Position numbers and translations under genes: made by a program
Assembly: GCA_002724555.1 (NCBI GenBank)
Contig: PBOZ01000058.1
Coordinates: forward strand, 1 to 36,903
Length of the DNA stretch: 36,903 bases
Direction of reading: 5' to 3'
DNA from: Rickettsiales bacterium
GTDB taxonomy: Bacteria > Pseudomonadota > Alphaproteobacteria > UBA8366
The notes under the pieces: generated by a model
What the model saw: only the letters and a program-made list of their open reading frames with translations
Told to the model about the DNA's origin: nothing
Database searches by the model: none
Shown here: piece after piece, positions 1 through 7,677 of the stretch
Position numbering within the stretch: position 1 is the first letter of the stretch
Layout: each line of letters starts with the position of its first letter

Positions 1-2
1 GA

Positions 3-644
3 CTGGTTGCCGAGGCGGAAGCCGAAAAGGCGAACGCCTTTTTCACCACTTCGACCCATAATGCCTATTTGACGCCGGCGCGAGATGACTTGCCTCCGAC
101 GCATGTGTTAAACCGGCAGATCACCTCGACAAAGGGCTGTATTACCACAGATCAGGTGCCGTCGGTATCGGCGCTGCATACAATCTACGACTCCGACAGC
201 TTTCGCAGGTTCTTGGCGGCTATTGTCGCCGAGGACGCGCTTTACGAATATGCCGACCCGTTGTCATCGATCAATGTGCATTTCGCCGATGAGGGGCAGG
301 AGCTCGGCTGGCATTTTGACAATTCATCCTTTGCAGTAACGCTGCTGTTACAAGCGCCGCGGAAAGGTGGGCAGTTCCAGTATGTGCGCGACCTGCGCGA
401 CGCCGATGCCGGCGACATGAATTATCAGGGGGTCGGCGATGTCCTGGATGGTGACATCGCACCATGTAACCTTGCCATCAACCCGGGCACGCTGGTGCTA
501 TTTCGTGGGCGCAATTCCATACATCGGGTGACGCCAACCATTGGCCCTTTGACGCGTATTCTTGTGGTTCTTGCATACAATAACGCCCCCGGCATTTCCC
601 TATCAGAGGCGGCACGGATGACATTTTTTGGGCGTCTTGGCTGA
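3..644 (+). CDS. Fe(II)/2-oxoglutarate oxygenase, HalD/BesD-like, 5'-truncated by window edge
   Basis: The frame is open from the first base, so the start lies upstream of the window; an internal TTG at 69 is not needed as a start. Counting from that TTG, the double-stranded beta-helix metal triad is visible as H82-F-D84 (in GWHFDNSSF) and a distal His at 152 (IHRVTP), with R163 placed to bind the 2-oxoglutarate carboxylate. The segment WHFDNSSFAVTLLLQ resembles proteins annotated as HalD/BesD-family halogenases. True halogenases of that family have Gly or Ala in place of the Asp so that chloride can bind iron. Here the Asp is present, which points to a hydroxylase of an amino acid or small molecule. 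Substrate is unknown. The gene has no same-strand partner inside the window. Confidence 0.8.
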   Translation: MVAEAEAEKANAFFTTSTHNAYLTPARDDLPPTHVLNRQITSTKGCITTDQVPSVSALHTIYDSDSFRRFLAAIVAEDALYEYADPLSSINVHFADEGQELGWHFDNSSFAVTLLLQAPRKGGQFQYVRDLRDADAGDMNYQGVGDVLDGDIAPCNLAINPGTLVLFRGRNSIHRVTPTIGPLTRILVVLAYNNAPGISLSEAARMTFFGRLG

Positions 645-954
645 AAGCCAATATACCCAGAGAGCCCTCCCAACCTTAACCGTCAGGAAATCACCACCGC
701 AGACCAAAATCACTCTATTTAATCTGACTGACTATCCAATAAAGTCCAAGCTCGTTGAAAAAAAACCAGAGAATCTGACCGAAAATTAGAGCGCTTACGC
801 CAGCTTCGCGTTGGCCTCCTCGCGCGCTTATACCGGAAAACCGGATGATCTAAAAAAGGGGGCATCACTGTCCAATTTTGGACCTTTCCCCGCGGATTAA
901 AACGCGTGTTACCGTGAGGGTGCCGGCGACGTTGGAGGGCCAATATTAGGAAGG
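645..954. other. Intergenic region with a small palindrome, no supported gene
   Basis: About 310 bases with stops in all frames except short ones. A perfect 6-bp inverted repeat with a 2-nt loop (GTCCAATTTTGGAC) lies at 870-883, just after a run of A and G. Its setting vaguely resembles terminal sequences of some insertion sequences, but I can show neither a transposase nor a matching second end. The short leftward frame at 719-943 has no recognisable family. Confidence 0.35.
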
Positions 955-1482
955 CTAAAAAGCTTCCAATAATGTTCGCTTTTCAGGTGCCATGGCATTG
1001 ATCTCGATCCAGTCGAGCTCGAAGCTCTGTCCAATGTAAGCGGAGACAAAACAGGCATGATGCATCTCGATGTCGCGCGTAATGGGGTGGCCTGAAACAA
1101 GGATGAACTTTGGCGGAAACACCATGATTGCTGGGATTTCTGCGCGTTCATCGTGCTTTGACAGGTAGAACTTTTCGAGCTTTTCCCTTCGGTTCAACCA
1201 GCACTGTTCTGTCAAAAAATAGGCGTTGGTTTTCAGTTCAACGACGAGTGCGCTGGAAAAAGCGCGATCGAACATGCTCTGCATCTCAAGGGCGTCAAAA
1301 GCGTGTTCGATAAAGAGGCGATAGATCTCGGAAAATCGCGCCCCGCTCCGGCGTGCAATCGTGGAGAGCGCTTCATAACGCGCACCTGAAGGCGGTCCCA
1401 AGAGAAAGGTCAAGTCCTGATAGGTTTGGAGTGAACCGTTTGCCTTCAATCCAATGGATTCTGATATCGCGTGAATAGCCAT
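955..1482 (-). CDS. Hypothetical protein, 175 aa
   Basis: I do not recognise the family. The start is well supported: the leftward ATG at 1482 is preceded by GAGAGGAGG about 6 nt away, one of the strongest ribosome binding sites in the window. The protein is soluble, with no signal peptide or membrane segment. It has an amphipathic helical first half (about residues 20-80) and a second half with hydrophobic strands such as IPAIMVFPPKFILVSGHP. It carries several scattered His and Cys residues (IEMHHACF near 140-147) but no recognisable metal motif. It stands alone, convergent with the oxygenase to its left. Confidence 0.7.
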   Translation of the reverse strand: MAIHAISESIGLKANGSLQTYQDLTFLLGPPSGARYEALSTIARRSGARFSEIYRLFIEHAFDALEMQSMFDRAFSSALVVELKTNAYFLTEQCWLNRREKLEKFYLSKHDERAEIPAIMVFPPKFILVSGHPITRDIEMHHACFVSAYIGQSFELDWIEINAMAPEKRTLLEAF

Positions 1483-1936
1483 AATGGCCTCCTCTCTTTA
1501 GTGCTTTTGGCGTAAGGCCGGGGGCACAAGCTGAAGTTCAAATCCCCAATCCGTAAGGTGGATTAAACCAACAAAAAAGCCGCCGCAGCTATGGCCGGGC
1601 GACCCCAGCGCTTTAGCTGAATTTATTATGCGCCCGCAATCTGTCTTTCAAATCGGCGCTGATCTCTACGTAGCTTATTTCATTGAATAAGGGAAGTAAT
1701 TTTTCCCTAAAAGAGGCGTTATAGAGTATTTTTTGCGCTTACTTTTAAGGTATCGCGCTACCTCAGGTTGAACCGATAGTCATATTTTTGACCCAGTTCT
1801 ATCTATTTAAGTTATACCTATACGGTAAGTAAAGATTCTTGCATCAAGGGTTGTACTATCGTGAATCCAGATGATTAAATTTCAATATTGGCGTTAACAC
1901 ACCCGCCGCACGTGAAGCCACTACTCACCGGTAATT
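1483..1936. other. Intergenic region, no supported gene
   Basis: About 450 bases. It holds a weak hairpin with 6-bp arms (AGGGAA at 1690-1695, TTCCCT at 1703-1708) and a tRNA T-loop-like string near 1537-1547 that has no matching acceptor or D arm. The right part is AT-rich and may contain the promoter of the small membrane protein that follows. I see no recognisable coding sequence. Confidence 0.4.
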
Positions 1937-2107
1937 ATGAAACTCTCCACCCGAATTACTATTATCGCCGTCGTTTGCTGGGTTGCTGGGGCTGCAATCT
2001 TTGCATTGGACTTATTATCAACATTAATTGGCATCATAATACTTTCGCTTCTTAGACCCCTCCTCTTTGAAAAAGTTTTTGATAAGGGGCAAGATACGGA
2101 GTTTTAG
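1937..2107 (+). CDS. Small two-segment membrane protein, 56 aa
   Basis: An ATG at 1937 opens 56 codons. The product has a basic N-terminus (MKLSTR), then an almost unbroken hydrophobic stretch, residues 7-38, with a single Asp at residue 25 that could mark a tight turn between two membrane helices. The tail is charged (FEKVFDKGQDTEF). This helix-turn-helix layout and the charge bias suggest a genuine small inner-membrane protein. The ribosome binding site is weak (ACCGG about 6 nt upstream) and no family is recognised, so a chance frame cannot be excluded. Confidence 0.45.
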   Translation: MKLSTRITIIAVVCWVAGAAIFALDLLSTLIGIIILSLLRPLLFEKVFDKGQDTEF

Positions 2108-2247
2108 GCGTATTTCTATTGCCGTCATCATAATGATTGACATTGGATAGCCTGCAAAACCTGCAGACTGTGGGCAGAGTTCCGAAAACTACCAAACAAA
2201 TTATCGCAGAAGCTCAGCTAAGGCTTTGGAAGTCGTAAGACCCCAAA

Positions 2248-2649
2248 TTACGGTGCCTCTGTAATAAGCTCGTAGGCACAAGGTAAATCTTCTCTAAAAG
2301 TTAGCCGCCAAGCTTCCATTGCTCGTAATAAGGCGGTTGAGCCTGCAAGGACAAACATCAAGTTGCATATTTCGAACAACTCTTCTTTGCTTGCTCCCGC
2401 TTTATTTGCCGCCTTCATATGCGCTATAATTTGCGCCTTATCAGTCGCCAGGGCTATATTCACCGCGATATGCAAAAATTCTTTAGTCTTCCGATCGACT
2501 TGCCCGTCGTTAGTGTAGGCAGATTCTACAAATGTTTGATACTGCTCAAATGCGCTTGGGTTTGCATCTGCCATAATTTCGTGAACGCCAAGATGAAAAC
2601 CGCGGGCCTCGTGGGCACGCTTTAGCAACTCGTTTTCTTTTGAAGCCAT
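2248..2649 (-). CDS. Carboxymuconolactone decarboxylase-family (AhpD-like fold) protein
   Basis: 133 residues with the all-helical CMD/AhpD-like fold. The core is KEFLHIAVNIALATDKAQII, followed by H-M-K-A-A-N-K-A-G-A-S-K-E-E and a hydrophobic helix (LMFVLAGSTALLRAM). In peroxidase-type members (AhpD) a CxxC lies before the conserved His. Here those positions are Asp and Gln, so disulfide redox chemistry is not expected, and the protein is closer to the decarboxylase-type or uncharacterised branch. The leftward start at 2649 has a GGGAGA site about 9 nt upstream. It stands alone, divergent from the hypothetical gene at 2756. The substrate cannot be read from the sequence. Confidence 0.75.
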   Translation of the reverse strand: MASKENELLKRAHEARGFHLGVHEIMADANPSAFEQYQTFVESAYTNDGQVDRKTKEFLHIAVNIALATDKAQIIAHMKAANKAGASKEELFEICNLMFVLAGSTALLRAMEAWRLTFREDLPCAYELITEAP

Positions 2650-2755
2650 AGTAATTTTTTCTCCCTAATTTTTTTTACTGTGACGACCGTCACTGCAGCT
2701 CCCATTTGAAATATTTATTTTTCCATTCGCATGATGGTGATTGGGAGCTTTAGCG

Positions 2756-3193
2756 ATGATCAATTTTTTAAACATAACAGGGCGGAAAAATAAGCAATCG
2801 CCCGAAAAAACAGTGGCCACAGAAATTGGTACACAACTTCAAATCTGCATTCGCAGTGCACTGCATATGAATAAAATGGAGACACGCAAGCGTTTTAACC
2901 ATCCCTTCGTGAGTAAGTATATCGTTGCTTATGTTGAAGGGTATTTTTTATCAAAGGGCTGCAATGGGAAACGGTGTTTAAACAAGTATTTAGAAGAAAT
3001 TTGTGAAGGGTTAATCTCAGATAAATTGTACGCATTGGTGTCAAAATATAAAAACATAGACGATAAGTATGGAGGAAACTGGGGCGAATTAGAAATTACG
3101 GAAAAGACGGCGAAAGAATACGCCGGCGATGATATTTCCATGGGTGGAGAACCACGCAGCCTGGAATGGTTTCTCATTGGAAAATTGGAATAA
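2756..3193 (+). CDS. Hypothetical protein, 145 aa
   Basis: I do not recognise this protein. The ATG at 2756 is preferred over a TTG at 2741 because GGGAG lies about 8 nt before it. The product is basic in its first third, helical and soluble, rich in Lys, Tyr and Cys (ICIRSALHMNK, FLSKGCNGKRCLNKYLEEIC). The three Cys near residues 90-105 do not form a standard zinc motif. The base composition is more AT-rich than the housekeeping genes further right, as in its neighbours up to about 6.2 kb, which fits an accessory or acquired segment. Confidence 0.6.
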   Translation: MINFLNITGRKNKQSPEKTVATEIGTQLQICIRSALHMNKMETRKRFNHPFVSKYIVAYVEGYFLSKGCNGKRCLNKYLEEICEGLISDKLYALVSKYKNIDDKYGGNWGELEITEKTAKEYAGDDISMGGEPRSLEWFLIGKLE

Positions 3194-3444
3194 CCAAGAG
3201 AAAAATTGAAATGTGCTGAGAAATAACCGATGAGTGGAAAATGATAAGCTTTTTTCAGGAAGTTTTAAAAATCCCCGTCGACCAAAATTTAAGAGGAAAA
3301 GAAAGCCTCAGATCTACAAAGCAGACGTTGCCCCCTGCAAATTTTGCCTTTTTATCTATTATACCATCTAACTAATCCGCTGCAATTTCAGTGGCAAATC
3401 GTACTGTGTCGGTAAAATGGTGCACCGGAATCAGAGCTTTAATC

Positions 3445-3894
3445 TCAAGATTGCATCCGAGCCCTATAATCCCAACTCATGAACCGTTTCGGTTCGATTA
3501 TTATTCCAACTTCCTCTGTTTTCCGAAGCAGTAACCAATTGCGAAAAGAAATTTTTTCCTTATCGACAAAGCGATCAATCAGTCGCGGCAAAAGTTCTGG
3601 CCCTAGGTTATCGTCTAATGTTACGCTACCCTGGCCCCGGACACCAAAATATGGTGGATTTTCAAAAGAAATTTCAAATCCACACCGAGGATTATGTTTA
3701 AGTAATTGAATAATCCGAGAGGTGTCTTTGCTCGCGCACTTCAAATAGCCATCTTCAAATATGAACCAAAGAGATACGATTGTGGGCCAACCTTGTGGAG
3801 AGATTGCCGATATTCGAATTGGAATAGCCGCGTTTTTTAAAAATTCTTCTATCTCCTGAGAAGACCATGGCCCGCTTAGTATTGGTTTTGACAC
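3445..3894 (-). CDS. Pyridoxamine 5'-phosphate oxidase-like split-barrel flavoprotein
   Basis: 149 residues with the FMN-binding split-barrel layout: a first strand pair (IPIRISAISPQGWPTIVSLW), a second pair (FEDGYLKCASKDTSRIIQLL), then NPRCGFEI, YFGVRGQGSVTL and a C-terminal strand (VGIIIEPKRFMSWDY). The GVRGQG turn and the terminal SWDY are typical of this family. Members bind FMN, F420 or haem, so the cofactor cannot be fixed here. It is divergent from the luciferase-like oxidoreductase at 4185, a pairing that suggests shared flavin or deazaflavin chemistry. A TATAAT-like -10 element lies at 3929-3934 on the leftward strand, about 35 nt before the start, but without a good -35. Confidence 0.8.
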   Translation of the reverse strand: MSKPILSGPWSSQEIEEFLKNAAIPIRISAISPQGWPTIVSLWFIFEDGYLKCASKDTSRIIQLLKHNPRCGFEISFENPPYFGVRGQGSVTLDDNLGPELLPRLIDRFVDKEKISFRNWLLLRKTEEVGIIIEPKRFMSWDYRARMQS

Positions 3895-4184
3895 GTGAAA
3901 CCTTTATTTAAAAAGTAATTTACTATCCATTATATAGGATTATCGGCAGCACTCATACATACCTGGCACAAACTGCTCAAAATTATTGGCTCAGCTATAT
4001 TTAGAACCAAAATCGAAAGGAAGTTGATAGAAAACTTTTTATTTATTGAATCTAACTATTTTAAAGCGAGAAAATACTGTGACCTTTCCCGCTAACATTC
4101 GGATAGCCTTTCAAAAAAACAAATTATATCCCTCTTAAATCTGAATTTTCCTGCTTTTAAGATGGCTCAAAAAGGTAAATTAAT

Positions 4185-5114
4185 ATGGCAAACGATCGAT
4201 TTGGAATGGGTTGGGGCATGGCAGGTGGCACCACGCTGGCATCGGTCGCGGAAGCCCGTGATGCGGCACGACTTGCAGAAAATGCCGGCTTCGATAGTTT
4301 CTGGATTTCACACGCGATGGGAGTGGATTCCATTGCGGCACTTGCCTGCTTAGGTAACGAATTCCCCAACCTTGCCGAGTTTGGCACCTCGGTCGTCCCA
4401 ATCTATGGGCGCCACCCTGTGGGGCTGGCACAGCTTGTAAGAACAGCCCAAAGCGCGGTCGATGGTCGTTTGACCTTAGGAATAGGAACCGGAAACCAAG
4501 GGTATGCAGAGGGTAAGCTTGGCCTTACCTTTGATAAGCCATTTTCTTATATGCGTGACTTTATCGAGGGCCTAGAGCCATTGTTGAATGGGCAGCCTGC
4601 CAATACCAATGGAATGCATGTTGCCGCCCACGCAGAACTTGGTATTGAAGCAGCGGCAACACTAATCCTTCTGGCAGCGCTTGGCCCGAAGATGCTGCGC
4701 TTAGCTGGAAGTTATTTGCAGGGAACCACGCTTGGTCAATGCGGGCCTAAAACCATTTCAAACTATATTTGCCCGCTTCTTAATGAAGGAGCTGAGAGTG
4801 CCGCTCGCGAAGACACCCCTCGAATTATGGCACTGGTAAGAATTTGCGTGACGAAAGACTTCGCGGGAGCGAAGGCATTAGCCAAAGAAATTTCGAGCCA
4901 TTACCAGGCTATACCTTCTTATGCTAATGCTACAAAACACGAAGGTTTGGAAGACCCATCTGATTTACACCTGATTGGCGGCTGGCAAGAAGTTCTGGAT
5001 GGACTGGGTGAATATGCTGCTGCCGGCGCCACAGATCTGCGAATTCAAATAGCGGCGCACGACGAGCCATCGTACGAAGCGAGTTACAGCGCGCTTTTGA
5101 ATTACCTCTCATAA
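4185..5114 (+). CDS. Luciferase-like (LLM class) flavin/F420-dependent oxidoreductase
   Basis: 309 residues of a bacterial-luciferase-type TIM barrel. Recognisable segments are ARLAENAGFDSFWISHAMG (strand 2), FGTSVVPIYGRHPVGLAQ, the GGRLTLGIGTGN-like DGRLTLGIGTGN, then PFSYMRDFIEGLEPLL, and near the C-terminus a GATDLRIQI strand. The pattern, especially VVPIYGRHP and TLGIGTGNQGY, fits the subfamily often annotated F420-dependent (TIGR03564-like). No F420 biosynthesis gene is in the window, so FMN use is equally possible. An AAAAAGGT ribosome binding site precedes the ATG. The gene is transcribed away from the split-barrel flavoprotein, with about 290 AT-rich bases between them holding both promoters. 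Confidence 0.8.
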   Translation: MANDRFGMGWGMAGGTTLASVAEARDAARLAENAGFDSFWISHAMGVDSIAALACLGNEFPNLAEFGTSVVPIYGRHPVGLAQLVRTAQSAVDGRLTLGIGTGNQGYAEGKLGLTFDKPFSYMRDFIEGLEPLLNGQPANTNGMHVAAHAELGIEAAATLILLAALGPKMLRLAGSYLQGTTLGQCGPKTISNYICPLLNEGAESAAREDTPRIMALVRICVTKDFAGAKALAKEISSHYQAIPSYANATKHEGLEDPSDLHLIGGWQEVLDGLGEYAAAGATDLRIQIAAHDEPSYEASYSALLNYLS

Positions 5115-5442
5115 CGACCGAGCGTGAAGCAGGAAGTATGAGTTAAATTTTCAAACTTCGGAAAAACTGGTGACAAAATAGCTCAATCTCGTGCCATTGC
5201 CATCATTGTTATTCTGTTTTGTAACTACAGCGCATACTCAAATAGAGAACCGGCGTTGTGTTCCTATTTACCAAATTTAACTTAGTTTGTAACGACAACA
5301 TCGAGGGTCCGCTCAGTATAACACTCATGATGTCCGGGGCTAAACACGCTCTTTTTTAGGAGTCGGCTAAGATCTAAAAAAGACGAGCATACGGTGTAAG
5401 ATAATCCTTATATCGCCACGCACGCCGTATTTTAACCCTCGA
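5115..5442. other. Intergenic region with an imperfect inverted repeat
   Basis: About 330 bases without a supported gene between convergent genes. An imperfect inverted repeat pairs GCTCTTTTTTAG (5348-5359) with CTAAAAAAGACGAGC (5374-5388), allowing a 3-nt bulge. It contains U-runs inside the arms and lies about 55 nt beyond the end of the leftward zinc-ribbon gene. It could serve as a terminator for either side, but it is not a classical GC-rich one. Confidence 0.35.
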
Positions 5443-5628
5443 TTAATCGTCAAAGGGTCCCGAACCCTCTCTCCAAGTCTGAGTATCTTTACACCTTCTG
5501 CAAATCCGGTTGTTTATACCTCTGGACGCAAATGTTTTTCGACACATGAGACAGGTTCTAACGCCCGGACGAACATCTTTTACTCGGGGTTTCTGATAAT
5601 CTCTCTGCTTCGTTCTGTAGCCCCTCAT
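5443..5628 (-). CDS. Small zinc-ribbon-like protein, 61 aa
   Basis: The frame is open further upstream to a TTG at 5712, but that extension looks non-coding; the ATG at 5628 gives a compact 61-residue protein. It is very basic in its first 25 residues, then has two CxxC knuckles: C26-LM-C29 (RTCLMCRKTF) and C43-RR-C46 (NRICRRCKD), 14 residues apart. The acidic tail is EGSGPFDD. The pattern of a Cys pair, an aromatic, a basic loop ending in N-R-I-C and a second pair is typical of short treble-clef or zinc-ribbon proteins of Alphaproteobacteria, so I treat it as real. It probably binds zinc and perhaps nucleic acid or ribosomes. The ribosome binding site is weak. Confidence 0.65.
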   Translation of the reverse strand: MRGYRTKQRDYQKPRVKDVRPGVRTCLMCRKTFASRGINNRICRRCKDTQTWREGSGPFDD

Positions 5629-6181
5629 GACGATAAGGATCAGATCAAAATGGGCAAAAACGTTAGGAAAAAGAGCACCGTTAAGAATGGAAGGAATGAT
5701 AGTGACATCCAATTCACCGATCTCTTCTCAGCCGCTATAACTCGGGTTTTTTTCATCACGCGCACCAAATATTGTTTAAATCACGTTATTTACGGATCAG
5801 GTTGATTTACAGATCTGTGTCACGATGTCGCGTTGTTTTAATTGTCTTCGGAATACCCGCCACTTTCTATTCTCAGGGCGTACGAAATTCGGCTTCTCCC
5901 CGTCACCTCAAGCTTCAAGAGGATGACCTAGTTTAAAAGGCACTTGAATTAACAATTTGTGAAATGCACAGGATAAATCGACTGCCAAACTTGAACTCCG
6001 GTGGGTACACTGCTCGCACTTTACTTATTCAAAGTATATAATTATATATTTCTACTAAATTATAAGAATATATTCATAACTAATTGTTTTAGTTAATTTT
6101 TATTTATTTCGTATGCGTTTTCTGTTAAGATGGCAGGGTGTCCTCGAAAAGTTAAAAAACACTCAATTAAAAAACATAACT
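5629..6181. other. AT-rich intergenic region
   Basis: About 550 bases between two leftward genes. The part 6010-6180 is extremely AT-rich, with runs such as TATATAATTATATATTT, and contains two copies of TTAAAAAACA near 6150-6175. It should hold the promoter of the zinc-ribbon gene and the transcript end of the SMP-30-like gene. I see no GC-rich terminator and no convincing gene. Confidence 0.4.
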
Positions 6182-7078
6182 TCAATCTGCGTCGAGATTA
6201 ATCCTCGTGATATTCCCGGCATAGGGAAATAGAACATTATTAAATGCTCCCGCGGCAAAAATAGCGTTTCCACCCTTTAAAAATGATACAGTAGTTAAGT
6301 AAGTCTCAGGTCGCGCGAGCGAGCGGACATATGTTCCCGTTACGTCAAACACCATTATGCGGCCTGCGCCATAAATAGCCGCATAGAGACGACCATTAGA
6401 TCCGAACTCCAATCCGTCAGGACCAGTTAAAGGCCCCAATAAGGCCAATTTACTCTCTAAATTTGCAAAAATGCGCGGCAGTCCAAGTTCTCCTTTTCCA
6501 ATTATTGGAAAAGCAAGAATGCGACGCCCAAGATGTTCGGACACGAAGAGCGTTTCCCCGTTACTATCGACGGTCACGCCGTTTGCGTAGTGTAATCCTC
6601 CAATGATGCGTTCCATTCCATGTTCTTGGGACCAGTAAAAGATTGCCCCGCTTGCCGTCGCGTTGGGGTTAAAACTTCCAGAATCAGTTAGATAAACCCC
6701 ACTCCCAAGACTTACTATATCGTTTGGGTTTTGTAATTTCTCCCCACGATTATCGGTTTTAATTTCCTCGACAAGGCGGCCGTGATGATCGGTAATAATA
6801 AGAGACCGTCCAAAGTGGCAGGTTATTGCCCACTGAACACCAATCGGCGCCATACTAGTGGGGCCACACCCCTCATTTTCGAAAAACACAGTGCTTCGGG
6901 TATTATTGTACCGCATTACGCGGTCATGAGGCATTTCTGCATAATAGAGGCTATCTGTTCGGTTGTCCCAGAACAAACCTTCCGGATAATGAGCGGACTG
7001 AACGATAATTTCATTTTGTGCAAGAACATGAAATGGGCTGAAAGAAAATACAAAACAGGCAAAAAACAGACGCCTCAT
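6182..7078 (-). CDS. Exported SMP-30/gluconolactonase-like beta-propeller
   Basis: 298 residues. The N-terminus is a classical signal peptide (basic MRR, hydrophobic core, cleavage after HVLA near residue 20), so the mature protein is predicted periplasmic. The rest is a six-bladed propeller of the SMP-30/gluconolactonase/LRE type. The three protein metal ligands of that family have counterparts here: E33 (YPEGLFWD), N166 (YANGVTVD) and D221 (GPDGLEFG); NPND near 117-120 is also conserved. Family members hydrolyse lactones or related esters with a divalent metal. The ATG overlaps the stop of the upstream membrane-protein gene as ATGA, so the two are translationally coupled and belong to one operon with the spermidine-synthase-like gene. 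The true substrate is unknown. Confidence 0.8.
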   Translation of the reverse strand: MRRLFFACFVFSFSPFHVLAQNEIIVQSAHYPEGLFWDNRTDSLYYAEMPHDRVMRYNNTRSTVFFENEGCGPTSMAPIGVQWAITCHFGRSLIITDHHGRLVEEIKTDNRGEKLQNPNDIVSLGSGVYLTDSGSFNPNATASGAIFYWSQEHGMERIIGGLHYANGVTVDSNGETLFVSEHLGRRILAFPIIGKGELGLPRIFANLESKLALLGPLTGPDGLEFGSNGRLYAAIYGAGRIMVFDVTGTYVRSLARPETYLTTVSFLKGGNAIFAAGAFNNVLFPYAGNITRINLDAD

Positions 7079-7677
7079 CGTTTAAGCCGTAAAAAATATA
7101 AAAGGATAGCCCCTAAAGCAGAAACCAAGGCTAGCAATTCAGTCACCTGGCTCACGGAGACTTGCGGGATCAGAACAAACGTCACAACAAGCGTTCCAAA
7201 TATGTTGCCCAAAGTGGAAATGGCGTAACTGAGACCAGCAACACGGCCAGCGTGATCAATATCGGTTAGGATCACGCGAATCACGAACGGTAATAGCGTA
7301 CCAAGACAGGACAACGGCAAAAATATTATCATGAAGGACGCAGAAATCGTTCCTACAGCTCCGTCGCCCAAGGTCTGTAGAATGAACAACAGCAAAGGTT
7401 TAGACAGTGAAGGTATAAAGTAGAGCCAAATGGCTGTGAAGGCGATCAGTAGGGAGCAAAACCTCAGATCCGGGCGACGGTCAACAAGATACCCTCCAAA
7501 AGAATAGCCAAACATCAAAGCCGCAAGGACTGTTGAGATGAGTGCGCCCCAAGTCTCAATACTGCCGCCAAAGTAAGGAAATAGATAGCGGCTCGCGAGC
7601 ATTTCATAGCCCATAACAACAGAACCAAGCAAAAACACGATGGCCTGTACTAATATGATCCGGACCGAAAATTTCAT
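7075..7677 (-). CDS. Membrane protein matching the N-terminal half of fused MFS/spermidine synthases
   Basis: 200 residues with about six membrane helices. The N-terminal signature MGYEMLASRYLFPYFGGS, then WGALISTVLAALMFGYSFGG and YLVDRRP, matches the membrane half of proteins annotated 'fused MFS/spermidine synthase', where E, R, P, G and WG are conserved. In those proteins a spermidine-synthase-fold domain follows on the same chain. Here that domain is a separate gene just upstream. The start is either ATG 7689 or, as I prefer, ATG 7677, which overlaps the upstream stop as ATGA exactly like the next junction. Function is unproven; members are thought to be transporters or membrane-bound aminopropyl transfer partners. 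Confidence 0.75.
   Translation of the reverse strand: MKFSVRIILVQAIVFLLGSVVMGYEMLASRYLFPYFGGSIETWGALISTVLAALMFGYSFGGYLVDRRPDLRFCSLLIAFTAIWLYFIPSLSKPLLLFILQTLGDGAVGTISASFMIIFLPLSCLGTLLPFVIRVILTDIDHAGRVAGLSYAISTLGNIFGTLVVTFVLIPQVSVSQVTELLALVSALGAILLYFLRLKR

Noticed and set aside
3-644. Calling the first gene a halogenase
   Set aside because: The iron-binding Asp is present (HFD), which excludes the open halide site of known halogenases in this family.
719-943. Leftward 74-codon frame as a transposase remnant
   Set aside because: Arg/Pro-rich text with no recognisable motif, no ribosome binding site and no pair of terminal repeats.
1530-1565. tRNA-like T-loop string (AGTTCAAATCC)
   Set aside because: No acceptor stem partner, D arm or anticodon arm at the right distances upstream.
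3241-3375. 44-codon frame MISFFQEVLKIPVD...
   Set aside because: Only a weak ribosome binding site, no family and AT-rich background; kept out of the gene list.
5629-5712. Longer start (TTG at 5712) for the zinc-ribbon protein
   Set aside because: The added 28 residues are hydrophobic and unlike small zinc-ribbon proteins; ATG 5628 gives a compact product.
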